Source: Nitrospira_D sp035465795
Lineage (GTDB): Bacteria; Nitrospirota; Nitrospiria; Nitrospirales; Nitrospiraceae
NCBI RefSeq assembly: GCF_049546785.1
Contig: NZ_JBMWAN010000001.1
Coordinates: forward strand, 248,001 to 312,000
DNA length: 64,000 nt
Reading direction: 5' to 3'
The notes beneath the pieces were generated by a model. The model was not told where the DNA came from and searched no databases. It saw only the letters and a program-made list of their open reading frames with translations. This document shows positions 26,420 through 35,751 of this stretch, in pieces. Position 1 is the first letter of the stretch. Every line of letters starts with the position of its first letter. The position numbers and the translations under genes are program-made.

Positions 26420-27232
26420 CTAGGCTGTCGCAGGAAGCTCACTGAAGTAAAACGCCGTCATGGCGAGAGTGGCCGCCACGTTCAATGATTCCACGCCCCG
26501 CGACAGGGGGATGGTGAATCTGACTTGCGCGGCGGCTATGGACTCGTCAGCCAGGCCTTGGCTTTCGTTGCCCACGGCTATCACCATACGTGCGGGAACG
26601 GTCTTGATGGCTCTGATCGGGACCGCATCCGGAGAAGGCACCACCGCAGCATAGACCGAGCAGCCGGTTTTCGAAAAAGATGAGAGCGCCGCGCTTTGAA
26701 ACACTGGAAGAGCGAGAATCGCCCCTGCGGTAGCCCGTACGACCTTGGGGTGGAAGCAATCGACGGAATCCTGGCTCAGCCACACCCCGGTCAGATTGAG
26801 CGCCGCCGCTGTCCGAATGATGGTCCCTACATTGGCCGGATCTTGTAATCGCTCTCCGTACACGCCTAACACCCGTGCCTGCGCGCACAGGTCCGCTTCG
26901 CTCCATCCCGGCTGGCGAACCACGGCAACGATGCCCTGCGGCATGTCGACGTCGGAAAGTTTCTCAAAATCGCGGTCAGAGCAGGTGAACTGGTTCGCAG
27001 TGAGCACAGCACGGGCTGCGCGACTGGCCGTATCTTCACTCTGAAGGTATTGTGGGGCGACGATGAGGCTGAGAATCTGGTCTGGATAGGACTGGATGAT
27101 ATCGCGGCAGGCATGGGCGCCTTCGATGACGAAGGCGCCCTCGGACTGTCGTGTTTTCTTCTCGTGGAGCAGGTGCCTGATCAAGGCCCCCTGGGCTCGG
27201 GTGAGAGGACGGAGGGCACCGGACACGCTCAC
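26420..27232 (-). CDS. TrmH/SpoU-family RNA 2'-O-methyltransferase
   Basis: 270 residues. The N-terminal substrate-binding region (ALIRHLLHEKKTRQSEGAFV, then IEGAHACRDII) is followed by the SPOUT knot with motif 1 LQDPANVGTIIRTAAAL, motif 2 IAVGNESQGL and motif 3 IPLSRGVESLNVAATLAM. These are the SAM-binding trefoil motifs of rRNA or tRNA ribose methylases. The start is GTG (27232, or 27226 with better spacing from GGAGGA). The target nucleotide is not known. Confidence 0.92.
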   Translation of the reverse strand: MSVSGALRPLTRAQGALIRHLLHEKKTRQSEGAFVIEGAHACRDIIQSYPDQILSLIVAPQYLQSEDTASRAARAVLTANQFTCSDRDFEKLSDVDMPQGIVAVVRQPGWSEADLCAQARVLGVYGERLQDPANVGTIIRTAAALNLTGVWLSQDSVDCFHPKVVRATAGAILALPVFQSAALSSFSKTGCSVYAAVVPSPDAVPIRAIKTVPARMVIAVGNESQGLADESIAAAQVRFTIPLSRGVESLNVAATLAMTAFYFSELPATA

Positions 27233-27282
27233 ACTCCTCCTACCGTCCGAAACCGCTATCGTGAGACAAGGCCGTCAGAACA

Positions 27283-27624
27283 CTACCGTCGCTTCCGCTC
27301 GGAGGCAGCCTCCGCAGCCCGAATCCGCTGCGCCCGCGCCTTGGCACGCTTCAACGCCGTCAGCTTGCCGCGCGTCCGGTCCTGTTCGGTTTGCAGTTTC
27401 TCCAACTGAGACTTCAGATGCGCCTTTTCCTGCTTATGCAGGTCCGCACATTCGGCTTTGGACAAGTGCGTCCAATCGCCGGTGCCTTGTGCACGCTTGA
27501 TCCGGGCATCCAAAGACTCGCGCAGTTGCCGCGCCCGCATCGTCACCAGCGACTTCAACGCCTGCTGACGCCTGGTCACTTCCTCTTCTTCCGCCATGAT
27601 GCCGCGAATATCTGTTCCCAACAT
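27283..27624 (-). CDS. Charged coiled-coil protein
   Basis: 113 residues, mostly Lys, Arg, Glu and Gln, with long predicted helices (RRQQALKSLVTMRARQLRES; HKQEKAHLKSQLEKLQTEQ). It ends in a basic tail SERKRR. The ATG at 27624 follows GGAGGCGGGATT. It lies just upstream of the RNA methyltransferase on the same strand. No family recognised; a nucleic-acid or structural role is possible because of the basic C-terminus. Confidence 0.6.
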   Translation of the reverse strand: MLGTDIRGIMAEEEEVTRRQQALKSLVTMRARQLRESLDARIKRAQGTGDWTHLSKAECADLHKQEKAHLKSQLEKLQTEQDRTRGKLTALKRAKARAQRIRAAEAASERKRR

Positions 27625-27796
27625 AATCCCGCCTCCTTCTGAAACGACCACACTGGAGAACGCATTGTACCCGATTTCCCCCCTCACCTTCCACCAAGCC
27701 AGGCAAACCATAAGATGTTGATTTACTTTGACTAACATGCGCCGTCACGCCGTGGAGCCGGTTGCGCCCCCCGTCCGTTTTCTGTATCATCCCCGC

Positions 27797-28258
27797 ATGG
27801 CAATCGGTGCCCTGATACAGGCGTGGCGGCTGTCCAGAAACCAATCTCTGGAAGCGCTCTCCGATGCGGCAGGGATCTCGGCCGCCCTGCTGGAGGAGAT
27901 CGAGACCGATCAGGCAGATCCCTCTGCCGCGACCATTGAATCGCTCGCCTCGGCGCTCAACATTCCGCCCTCCTGGCTGTTTGATTCCCCGAAATCCTTC
28001 GAACACCTGTTCGAGCAATCCGATGACGGCGACCGACCGGATCCGTCACACACCGATCCTGTCACGGACCGGATCCTCGCGGGCTCACGCCTGGACCGTT
28101 CGCTCTATGTAATGTTGACGGCGTTGATGCAGGCAGGAGATCCGAAATTACTCAGAGCAGCGGAGATGAGTTTGCGCAGCCTCGTAAAACAGTCCCGCCA
28201 GGCGACCGTTCCGTGGCTGCAACGGCCATCGGGACACTTCGAGCCGCCCAGCGACTAA
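27797..28258 (+). CDS. XRE-family helix-turn-helix regulator
   Basis: 153 residues. An N-terminal Cro/C1-type HTH covers about residues 4-60 (GALIQAWRLSRNQSLEALSDAAGISAALLEEIE, with DPSAATIESLASALNIPPSWL). The C-terminal half has no recognised sensor domain. It starts about 170 bp from the divergent coiled-coil gene and may regulate it, but no operator was identified. There is no ligand-binding or peptidase domain. Confidence 0.8.
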   Translation: MAIGALIQAWRLSRNQSLEALSDAAGISAALLEEIETDQADPSAATIESLASALNIPPSWLFDSPKSFEHLFEQSDDGDRPDPSHTDPVTDRILAGSRLDRSLYVMLTALMQAGDPKLLRAAEMSLRSLVKQSRQATVPWLQRPSGHFEPPSD

Positions 28259-28338
28259 CACCGTGGTCCGTCGCTCGTATCTCGTCGCTCGCGAGGGACG
28301 TTTCACAATGGACGAGAGCCGAATTTGACAGTATCCGG

Positions 28339-29532
28339 CTACAGCACCTGGAGGATCAGGCACTTCAGATACCGGGTCTCAGGCATACTGGCCAGGATCG
28401 GATGATCGCCGCTCTGCCCCCGCTGCTCAATCAGGCGAAGCTCGCGCTTGGCATCGCGTGCCGCCAGCCTGACGGAGCCCCAGAAATCTTCCTCCGAGAT
28501 ATGGTGCGAGCAGGAACTCGTCACCAGAAATCCCTCGGGCTTCGTCAGCCTGATCCCCTGGAGATTGATGTCTTTGTACCCGCTAAGGGCTTTCCGCACC
28601 GCCTGCTGGCTCCGGGCAAAGGCCGGAGGATCGAGCATGACGACATCGTAGCGCTTGCCCGCTTTTACCAGCGTCCGCAACTCATTGAAGGCATCGCACG
28701 CCCGGTAGCGGCACTGCGCCTCGACCTTGTTCCGCTTCGCATGCTCCCGAGCCAGCACCAGCGTCTCCTCGCTCACATCGAGGCCCTCCACCGACTTGGC
28801 CCCGGCCAGCGCCGCATGAATGCCGAAGGCGCCCGTGTGACAAAACACCTCCAGCACATCGGCTCCGCCGGTATAGGCGGCCGCAGCCCGTCGATTCTCC
28901 CGCTGGTCGCAAAACCAGCCGGTCTTTTGCCCGCGCTCGATATCGACCAGAAACCTCGCTCGCCCTTCGGCAATCTCCACCGTCGTCGCCCCGGCCCCCT
29001 TGATGAATCCCCGCTCCAGCGGCAGTCCTTCGAGCGTCCGGCTCTTGGCGTCGTTCCGAAGGTAAATCGTCTGAACCCCCGTTTCTTCAGCCAGCCACTC
29101 AGCAAGCAGGTCCTTGCGTCGGTCCATGCCGAACGACAGGGTCTGCATGACGAGCACCTGGTCGTACCGATCGACGATCAACCCCGGAAGGCGATCCCCC
29201 TCGCCATGGATCAACCGGTACGCGGTGGCATCTTTCACGATCCGCTTCCGCAGGCGCAGGGCCTGACGGATGCGCTCCCGCCAAAACTGCTCGTTAATAG
29301 GAACATCCCCGAAGGTCAGGAAGCGAACCCTGATCTTGGATTCCGGGTTATAGAGGCCGCGCCCGCACAACCGGCCGGCCGGCGTCACGACATCGACCAG
29401 GTCGCCTGCGACCGGCTGTCCGTCAATGTTTCCGAGATGACCGGCATAGACCCAGAGGTGGCCGGGCCCGTCTGAGCCTCGCGGCTGGGTCAGTGTGACT
29501 CGCGCTGTCGGCATATCACTGTGTGTGGTCAT
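28339..29532 (-). CDS. Class I SAM-dependent rRNA methyltransferase (RlmI type)
   Basis: 397 residues. An N-terminal PUA-like region (GHLWVYAGHLGNID) precedes an RlmI/RlmK-like domain: VDRYDQVLVMQTLSFGMD, then the Rossmann fold VLEVFCHTGAFGIHAALAGAKSV, motif IV MLDPPAFARS and SSCSHHISEEDF. This family methylates a cytosine C5 of 23S rRNA; which site is not certain. The ATG at 29532 has AGTAGG upstream; the open frame beyond it is not supported. Confidence 0.88.
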   Translation of the reverse strand: MTTHSDMPTARVTLTQPRGSDGPGHLWVYAGHLGNIDGQPVAGDLVDVVTPAGRLCGRGLYNPESKIRVRFLTFGDVPINEQFWRERIRQALRLRKRIVKDATAYRLIHGEGDRLPGLIVDRYDQVLVMQTLSFGMDRRKDLLAEWLAEETGVQTIYLRNDAKSRTLEGLPLERGFIKGAGATTVEIAEGRARFLVDIERGQKTGWFCDQRENRRAAAAYTGGADVLEVFCHTGAFGIHAALAGAKSVEGLDVSEETLVLAREHAKRNKVEAQCRYRACDAFNELRTLVKAGKRYDVVMLDPPAFARSQQAVRKALSGYKDINLQGIRLTKPEGFLVTSSCSHHISEEDFWGSVRLAARDAKRELRLIEQRGQSGDHPILASMPETRYLKCLILQVL

Positions 29533-29688
29533 CCTACTCTTATCCGATTGCGCAGCCCCAAAGGTCAAGCACAATCCCAGCCTCCCGACAGGCGGTCCTC
29601 CGTGCAAGACAAGGCTTGACGGTGTTAGGCCAGTGTGGTTTGCTGGCAATACTGTTGTGATCCTGACCGATTCGCCCGGAGCATCTCG

Positions 29689-31344
29689 ATGAACCGAACC
29701 CCGACAATCGGATCGACCGTACTCGACCGGCTTCACCAACTCGGCGTCCGCCACATCTTCGGCATCCCGGGCGACTATGTGCTCTCACTGTATCAACTCA
29801 TCGAAGCCTCTCCGATCACGCACATCGGCACCACGCGTGAAGACTGCGCAGGATTCGCGGCGGATGCCTACGCCCGGATCAACGGCATCGGCGCCGTTTG
29901 TGTCACCTATTGCGTCGGCGGGCTGAACACCGTCAATGCGATCGCCTGCGCCTATGCCGAACGATCCCCCGTGGTCCTCCTCACCGGATCGCCCGGGCTT
30001 TCGGAACGGACTCGCACTCCGTACATGCACCACATGGTCAGAGACTTCTCGACACAACGGGAAGTCTTTGAGCGTATGACGGTGGCCGCCGTCGCACTCG
30101 AGGATCCGCTGACCGCCGAGCGGGAAATGGATCGGGCCTTTGCCGCCCTGCTCCGATACCGCCGCCCGATTTATATCGAGATTCCCCGCGACATGGTCCA
30201 CACGCCGCTGCCACACACCGGGAAACCGGCATCCATCGAAGATGAGCCGAGCGACCCGGCCGCGCTGGCTGAAGCCATCGGCGAGGTCAAAGCCATGCTC
30301 GCGTCAGCCCGGCGACCGGCGATGCTGGTCGGAGCGGAAGTGGCCCGGTTCGGCCTGCACGATCACCTGACACGGCTCGTCGAACGGCTGAACATTCCCA
30401 TCGCCTCCACCTTGCTGGGGAAATCCGTCATTCGCGAGGATCATCCGTTGTACGTCGGCGTCTACGGAGGGCTCATCGGACGCGAAGAGGTGCAGCGCTT
30501 CATCAATGACTCCGATTGTCTGCTCATCCTCGGCTCCATTCTCTCCGACGTGGAAGATATGGATGCTCAGTCGCCGCTCATGACCGAAGGCCGCACCATC
30601 CACGCGACAGCCGATCGCGTGGCCATCAAGCACCACCGGTATGAGGCCATCCGGTTCCAGGACTTCGTCCGGGCGCTGGTGGACGCTCCGCTTCCCGCGT
30701 GTCCCTCCCGCACCCTCCCCGCTCAGGCCGCCACAGTCACAACGTCGCCCGCTCCGGACGCCCCCGTCACGCTCCAGGGGCTCTTTGGTCACCTCGACAG
30801 CGTGCTGACCGAAAACACCATGATCATCGCCGATGTGGGAGAATCGCTCTTTGCCGCTGCCGACCTGCGCGTCCACCGCCGGTTCGAATTTCTCTCTCCG
30901 GCCTATTACACCTCCATGGGATTTGCCGTTCCCGCGGCACTCGGCGCCTCGTTCGCGGAACCCGCATTGCGCCCCATCGTCCTGGTCGGTGACGGCGCCT
31001 TTCAAATGACCGGCACCGAGCTTGCCACCTGTGTCCGCTACGGGCAGTCGCCCATCGTGATCGTCTTAAACAACCGCGGCTACTCCACCGAACGGGAGAT
31101 TCTCGAAGGGCCGTTCAACGACGTCCACGAGTGGCAATACGAACGTCTCTGCGACGTGATCGGCGGAGGCGTCGGCTCGCGCGTGACGACACAACGGGAA
31201 TTCGAGCGCAGCCTGGCCGCAGCCCTCGCGGACTCTTCACAGGTCCATCTGCTCAACGTGCTCCTGAATCCCGCCGATCGCTCTCCCGGGATGGTCCGTC
31301 TCGCACGCCGGCTGGGCAAGAAACTATCGACGGATAAGCCGTAG
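29689..31344 (+). CDS. Thiamine-diphosphate 2-keto acid decarboxylase (PDC/IPDC-like)
   Basis: 551 residues with the three-domain TPP fold. The catalytic Glu is in TTREDCAGFAADAYAR (about residue 50), a His pair is in YMHHMVRDF, and the cofactor motif GDGAFQMTGTELATCVRYGQ ends with IVLNN. The His pair points to decarboxylases (pyruvate or indolepyruvate) rather than acetolactate synthase. The substrate is not predictable. GGAG stands seven bases before the ATG. It is divergent from the rRNA methyltransferase with about 156 bp between them. Confidence 0.85.
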   Translation: MNRTPTIGSTVLDRLHQLGVRHIFGIPGDYVLSLYQLIEASPITHIGTTREDCAGFAADAYARINGIGAVCVTYCVGGLNTVNAIACAYAERSPVVLLTGSPGLSERTRTPYMHHMVRDFSTQREVFERMTVAAVALEDPLTAEREMDRAFAALLRYRRPIYIEIPRDMVHTPLPHTGKPASIEDEPSDPAALAEAIGEVKAMLASARRPAMLVGAEVARFGLHDHLTRLVERLNIPIASTLLGKSVIREDHPLYVGVYGGLIGREEVQRFINDSDCLLILGSILSDVEDMDAQSPLMTEGRTIHATADRVAIKHHRYEAIRFQDFVRALVDAPLPACPSRTLPAQAATVTTSPAPDAPVTLQGLFGHLDSVLTENTMIIADVGESLFAAADLRVHRRFEFLSPAYYTSMGFAVPAALGASFAEPALRPIVLVGDGAFQMTGTELATCVRYGQSPIVIVLNNRGYSTEREILEGPFNDVHEWQYERLCDVIGGGVGSRVTTQREFERSLAAALADSSQVHLLNVLLNPADRSPGMVRLARRLGKKLSTDKP

Positions 31345-31454
31345 GAGGGCACCCGCCCACCAGCAGCTGGCACCTCAGCGACCTTCACAACCAGCCCCCG
31401 GGGGTGGCTTGAACGGTCGGCGCGTGGAGAGGATAATTCACGTCACATCCTGTT

Positions 31455-32570
31455 ATGAATGCACAAGTGAAACAATGGGCGGTTTCATCCGGTGTCGCCG
31501 CGCTGACGGCCGGCCTCCTTGTGGTCGATCTCCATACCCCGTTGGGAGTGGCGAACCACATTCTCTACCTCGCCCCTGTCCTGCTGTCGCTCCTGTCGCC
31601 ACAGCAATGGTTTCCCTTCATCGTGTCCGGGACCGTCACAGTCTTGATCGTCGTGGCAGGACTTCTGAGCGAGAATCCGCATAATGTGCCGCTCTGGGTG
31701 CCTATTTCCAATCGCGCATTCAGCATCTGGGCCATGTGGGTGCCCGTCTGGTATTTCACCCAGCGCCGCAACCATGAGCGGCTCCTCCAGCGGCTGAACG
31801 ACGAACTCGAACAACGCGTGAAGGAGCGCACGCAGCAGTTGGCCGACGTGAACGACGCGCTGGTCACCGAGGTGACGGAGCGCATGCAGACCGAACGGTC
31901 GCTCGAATCCAGCCGTCAGGAATTGAAGCGGCTGGCCTCACAACTCATTCGCATCCAGGAAGAGGAGCGCCGCCGTATTTCACGCGACCTGCACGATGAC
32001 ATCAATCAGCGGCTGGCTCTGGTCGCCATTGAACTGGAGCGGTTGGAGCAACACCTGCCCGCACTCCACACAGAGGCCGTCAGATCCCTGTCGAACCGCG
32101 TGGGGGAACTCTCCGAGGATGTCCGCCATTTGGCCTATCAATACCACCCGTCGATCCTGGACGATCTCGGCCTCTCCATCGCAATGCAACGGCTGGTAGA
32201 AGATGTCGCCGCCCGCAGCCAGATTGAAGCGCACATCGACTGCGACCAGCTGCCGGAGAGGCTATCTCTAGACGTGGCGACCTGCATCTATCGGGTCGCA
32301 CAGGAAAGTCTGGTCAATATCATTCGGCATGCAAAGGCCTCGCGCGTCGAGGTGGAGCTGGGGCGTTCGAGCAGGGGCCTCACCTTATCCATCGCCGATA
32401 ACGGGGTCGGGTTTCACGCCGACCCTCCGCACAGCGACACGGGAGGGCTGGGGTTCTTGAGCATGAAAGAGCGCGTGAGCCTGGTCGGGGGGATCTTGAG
32501 GATCGAGTCAGCCATCGGAACGGGAACGCGGGTGCAGGCCATGATCCCCCTTGCGGAGACGAACATATGA
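31455..32570 (+). CDS. Membrane sensor histidine kinase (NarX/DegS class)
   Basis: 371 residues. Three or four hydrophobic helices in the first 105 residues form the sensor, with no large periplasmic loop. A coiled coil follows (RLNDELEQRVKERTQQLADV). The HisKA_3 phosphoacceptor motif is RRRISRDLHDDINQRL and the ATPase part has VAQESLVNIIRHAKAS, IADNGVGF and GGLGFLSMKERV. Its stop overlaps the ATG of the next gene, a NarL-type response regulator, so the two form a pair. The stimulus is unknown. Confidence 0.92.
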   Translation: MNAQVKQWAVSSGVAALTAGLLVVDLHTPLGVANHILYLAPVLLSLLSPQQWFPFIVSGTVTVLIVVAGLLSENPHNVPLWVPISNRAFSIWAMWVPVWYFTQRRNHERLLQRLNDELEQRVKERTQQLADVNDALVTEVTERMQTERSLESSRQELKRLASQLIRIQEEERRRISRDLHDDINQRLALVAIELERLEQHLPALHTEAVRSLSNRVGELSEDVRHLAYQYHPSILDDLGLSIAMQRLVEDVAARSQIEAHIDCDQLPERLSLDVATCIYRVAQESLVNIIRHAKASRVEVELGRSSRGLTLSIADNGVGFHADPPHSDTGGLGFLSMKERVSLVGGILRIESAIGTGTRVQAMIPLAETNI

Positions 32571-33208
32571 TGAAACCGCGGGTGCTCCTTGCCGACGATC
32601 ATACGCTGGTCTTAGACGGCTACCGGAAAATCCTGGAGGGTTGCTGCGACATCGTCGGCACCGCCGAGGACGGCCGCACCCTCCTGAAGATGGCACACCA
32701 GCTTCTGCCGGACATTGTGACGCTCGACATTTCCATGCCCCAGCTGAACGGCATCGATGCGGCCCGCAAGCTGCACAGGGAACTCCCGGAGACCAAGATT
32801 ATTTTCGTCACCATGCATGCGGACCAGGCGTACCTCACCGAAGCCTTCAAAGCGGGAGCCACCGGGTACCTGCTCAAACGATCCGCGGGATCGGAACTAC
32901 TTCAGGCCATTCAATCGGTCATGAACGGGCATAATTACGTCACCCCGCTTATTGCCAAAAGCCTGGTACAGTCCATGGTGACCGGGCGCAAACCGTCCCT
33001 CACAACCGGACAACCGTTAACGCCCCGCCAACGCGAAGTCCTGCAACTCGTGGCAGAGGGCAACACCGTGAAAGAAATTGCCACAGCACTGGACATTTCA
33101 CCGAAGACCGTCGAGTTCCACAAGACCCAGCTCATGGAGCAACTCGATCTTCATACCACAGCCGAACTCACCCGATACGCGCTGACGCACGGATTGATCT
33201 CCTCGTAG
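32567..33208 (+). CDS. NarL/FixJ-type response regulator
   Basis: 213 residues. Receiver with LLADDHTLVL, phosphoacceptor in IVTLDISMPQLNG and the conserved Thr/Lys region (FVTMHAD, then YLLKRS). C-terminal LuxR-type HTH: LTPRQREVLQLVAEGNTVKEIATALDISPKTVEFHK. It starts inside the stop of the kinase gene (4-bp overlap) and is presumably phosphorylated by it. Target promoters are not known. Confidence 0.93.
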   Translation: MMKPRVLLADDHTLVLDGYRKILEGCCDIVGTAEDGRTLLKMAHQLLPDIVTLDISMPQLNGIDAARKLHRELPETKIIFVTMHADQAYLTEAFKAGATGYLLKRSAGSELLQAIQSVMNGHNYVTPLIAKSLVQSMVTGRKPSLTTGQPLTPRQREVLQLVAEGNTVKEIATALDISPKTVEFHKTQLMEQLDLHTTAELTRYALTHGLISS

Positions 33209-33378
33209 CACGTCCCTCACCGGTCTCCGGGTCTTTCCTCCGAATGAACCGGGGTTTTCTCCCGCCCGACCCAGGGAAATGCCTAGTACCTCCCCGGTCC
33301 ACCGGCTTGTACAGTGCGGGCGTGATGCAGGGGATCGATTCAGGACCATCGCGCACATTCACGGGACGGAGGCTCACC

Positions 33379-33825
33379 ATGCCACGGACACGTATCTTGT
33401 TGGCCGATGATCACCCCCAGATCTGCGAACTCCTCCGCATCCTCCTGGAGCCTGAATTTCAGGTCGTCGGCTCCGTCGCCGACGGGGAAGCATTACTGAA
33501 AGTGGCTCATTCGCTGCAACCCGACGTGATTATTTCCGACATCGACATGCCCAAGGTCACCGGCCTGGAAGCGCTCCCACTCTTGAAACATGTGGCACCT
33601 GACACGCACGTCATTTTCCTGACAGGCCACGACGAACACACCTATCTTGAAGCGGCATTTGCGGCAGGCGCCGCAGGCTACCTCGTCAAAGGCACAACGA
33701 ACGATCTGCAAGGCTCTCTGAGAACGACGATCCAGAACATTCAGAATCCTCTGGCGAGACCGGGCCTCACCTCGCTGCGGTCACAGCACAGGCCTCCGTC
33801 GGCAGGAGGACAATTTGGCCGTTAA
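33379..33825 (+). CDS. Stand-alone receiver-domain response regulator
   Basis: 148 residues holding only a receiver domain: ILLADDHPQICELL, phosphoacceptor Asp in VIISDIDMPKVTG, Thr in IFLTGHDE and Lys in GYLVKGTT. No output domain follows; the end is a short Ser/Pro/Arg-rich tail. GGAGG is six bases before the ATG. It sits 170 bp after the NarL-type regulator and resembles its receiver, so it may be a truncated relative or a phosphate sink for the same kinase. Confidence 0.88.
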   Translation: MPRTRILLADDHPQICELLRILLEPEFQVVGSVADGEALLKVAHSLQPDVIISDIDMPKVTGLEALPLLKHVAPDTHVIFLTGHDEHTYLEAAFAAGAAGYLVKGTTNDLQGSLRTTIQNIQNPLARPGLTSLRSQHRPPSAGGQFGR

Positions 33826-33886
33826 CGATTGGGGAATGCTCGTCCCGTTCAGGCATCCGCAAGACAGCGCGAGAGAGAAAGAAACG

Positions 33887-34168
33887 ATGGCCTCCATCGT
33901 CACACACTGTGGGTTCTGCCGGCGCATCACCGCCCCATGCAGCGGAAGCGGCTCAGAAGCCGTAGGGCAGGATGCGCCAGGCATTTCCCGGGACCAGCCC
34001 CTGCCGCCGCCGCTTGCTGATGTCTTGCTGAGAGAGACCTATTGCAGTGAATGCGACACGTTTTACCGGCAGCTGGTCACTTACGGGCGCGGAGAACGGA
34101 TCCACTCCGATCGGGGTTTCAATGAGCCTCCCCCGCCGCAAGCAGGGACACCATCCACGGGAGCGTGA
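33887..34168 (+). CDS. Small Cys-rich protein with two CxxC knuckles
   Basis: 93 residues from ATG 33887. HCGFCRRITAPC near the start and TYCSECDTFYR further on could bind one zinc. The middle is Pro-rich and low in predicted structure. An upstream TTG at 33815 that overlaps the preceding gene is an alternative start. It belongs to the receiver/zinc-ribbon island. No family recognised. Confidence 0.6.
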   Translation: MASIVTHCGFCRRITAPCSGSGSEAVGQDAPGISRDQPLPPPLADVLLRETYCSECDTFYRQLVTYGRGERIHSDRGFNEPPPPQAGTPSTGA

Positions 34169-34209
34169 GGATGCAGGTACAGACGTCCGCCGTCAGTGAG
34201 GGTGGTCAG

Positions 34210-34425
34210 ATGAGATGCGCGCGCTGTCAGGGACCGACTGTGTCCGAAGTGTTTGTCGACTGGGGATCCGGCGGGGGCCATCTGTCCTTCCCCGGATGGC
34301 GGTGTCTCATGTGCGGAGATATCAGCGACTCGGTCATCCTGTCTCACCGTGCGGCCAGGCCTCAGCCGCTTTCCCGTCACACGCGGCACGGCACCGGACC
34401 GGTCATGCACCGGGACCACCGTTGA
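34210..34425 (+). CDS. Small zinc-ribbon protein, first of two paralogs
   Basis: 71 residues. MRCARCQGPTV opens the protein and FPGWRCLMCGDISDSVIL follows about 30 residues later, giving a CxxC...CxxC zinc ribbon. The protein at 35116-35343 has the same plan. The ATG at 34210 is picked to match that paralog's N-terminus; a longer form from 34165 is possible. Probably binds nucleic acid or protein. Confidence 0.65.
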   Translation: MRCARCQGPTVSEVFVDWGSGGGHLSFPGWRCLMCGDISDSVILSHRAARPQPLSRHTRHGTGPVMHRDHR

Positions 34426-34463
34426 AATTGGACCAACTGCCAGGGAGGACATCGAGTCACACC

Positions 34464-34970
34464 ATGACACGGGGAACATTCGATCGAAAGACCACGCACG
34501 CACAAGAGAACCCCGAAACGGTGGAGCCGACGGCCAAGCCCCGCCGCATTCTGGTCATCGATCACGATGATCAGACAAGACTGGAGGCCTGCCATCGACT
34601 GACTCAGTGGGGATTCGATGCGGTCGGCGAAACCAACGCCCTGTCAGGTTTGGCGCTTCTCGCCCAAGCCACACCCGACCGCCCCTTCGCCGGCATGCTG
34701 CTGGAGCTGGACATGCCCGTGCTTGGCGGGATGGCGGTGCTCCAGGAAATGAAAGACCGTCACCCCGTCGTTCCGGTCCTTGTCATGGCGGAAGCGCGCC
34801 ATATCGAGAAGCTCCGCGGCGCGGTCATAATGTGGGCGCGGGAGTATATCGTCAAACCGTTCAATACGGAATTATTGAAGATGAAATGCGACTATGTGTT
34901 CGCCGACTCTGCGTCAGAGGACCTGAGGCGGACTATTGTGTGTATCCAGCGCGGTCAGATCGATCAGTGA
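34464..34970 (+). CDS. Degenerate receiver-domain protein
   Basis: 168 residues. The fold is a receiver: RRILVIDHDDQTRLEACHRL, then GMLLELDMPVLGGMAVL, VLVMAEARHIEKL and REYIVKPFN. Compared with the receiver at 33379-33825, Glu replaces the phosphoacceptor Asp (LLELDMP versus ISDIDMP). The Thr/Ser position is Ala, and the second acid of the metal pocket is His. The conserved Lys remains. It probably cannot be phosphorylated in the normal way and may mimic a constitutive state. The first 30 residues are polar linker. Confidence 0.8.
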   Translation: MTRGTFDRKTTHAQENPETVEPTAKPRRILVIDHDDQTRLEACHRLTQWGFDAVGETNALSGLALLAQATPDRPFAGMLLELDMPVLGGMAVLQEMKDRHPVVPVLVMAEARHIEKLRGAVIMWAREYIVKPFNTELLKMKCDYVFADSASEDLRRTIVCIQRGQIDQ

Positions 34971-35115
34971 ACGGGAACCGACGGCACCTCCCGTTGCATG
35001 ATACCCCCGTGTGCGGGATCTGCCGGAATGCCCGGTTCACTGGTTGATCTGACCCTGGGGAGAGCACGCCAGGAGCCTCGTAATCCATTGCCTGATAAGG
35101 AAGGGATGCCGCAGC

Positions 35116-35343
35116 GTGAAATGCCGTCGATGTCACGGGCTGAGCGTGGCGACACGGTTTGGGGACGACCAATGGTGGGCTTTTGACGGTTGGCTCTGTC
35201 TCAACTGCGGGGACGTGATCGATCCGGTGATTCTGAACAATCGGGAATGCGATTCAGATAGGGGCCCGATGTCAATGAACGCGAAAGGGATGCGCGGAGC
35301 AAGGGGCACGGTTTCGGCCAAACTCATCCGGCTCACTCAATAA
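35116..35343 (+). CDS. Small zinc-ribbon protein, second paralog
   Basis: 75 residues from a GTG at 35116 with AAGGAAGGG upstream. The ribbon is CRRCHGLSV and FDGWLCLNCGDVIDPVIL, which aligns with the first paralog at 34210-34425. The tail is basic (KGMRGARGTVSAKLIRLTQ). Together the two flank the degenerate receiver gene. Confidence 0.65.
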   Translation: MKCRRCHGLSVATRFGDDQWWAFDGWLCLNCGDVIDPVILNNRECDSDRGPMSMNAKGMRGARGTVSAKLIRLTQ

Positions 35344-35751
35344 GGTTTTCCCTACTCAAGTCACTCACACCATGCCATTCCATGTGCGCTGCCTCACACA
35401 ACGTGAAAACCGGCCCGATGTGTCCACACGTCTCCTCTTGAACGGTGCAGACCGGCATCGAGCGCTGATGACCGCCGCCGCATCGCACCATCATGAAGCC
35501 GGCGCGTTGCAGGTTCGCGCCAAACGGCACCGCACAGAGGCTGACAACATACGCAGCCGCTCGTGGCGCCCCATGAGCCACACCCAACGAATGATAACGA
35601 CCTGTTCCACCCATTTATAGTGAGGCGGCATTCCAGCCGATAACGGCCCATTGAAAGGTGGCGCAGGAGCCGGCCAACGTACTAGTATAGAACATACCAA
35701 CCAACAGAGACGGTCATCGCAGCGGGATGGTCTGTCATCGGAGTGATGTAT
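35344..35751. other. Intergenic region upstream of the efflux operon
   Basis: About 408 bp without a supported gene. The efflux operon promoter should be here. An AT-rich stretch TACTAGTATAGAACAT lies near 35680-35695, but I could not pair it with a convincing -35, and no metal-regulator operator was recognised. Confidence 0.4.
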
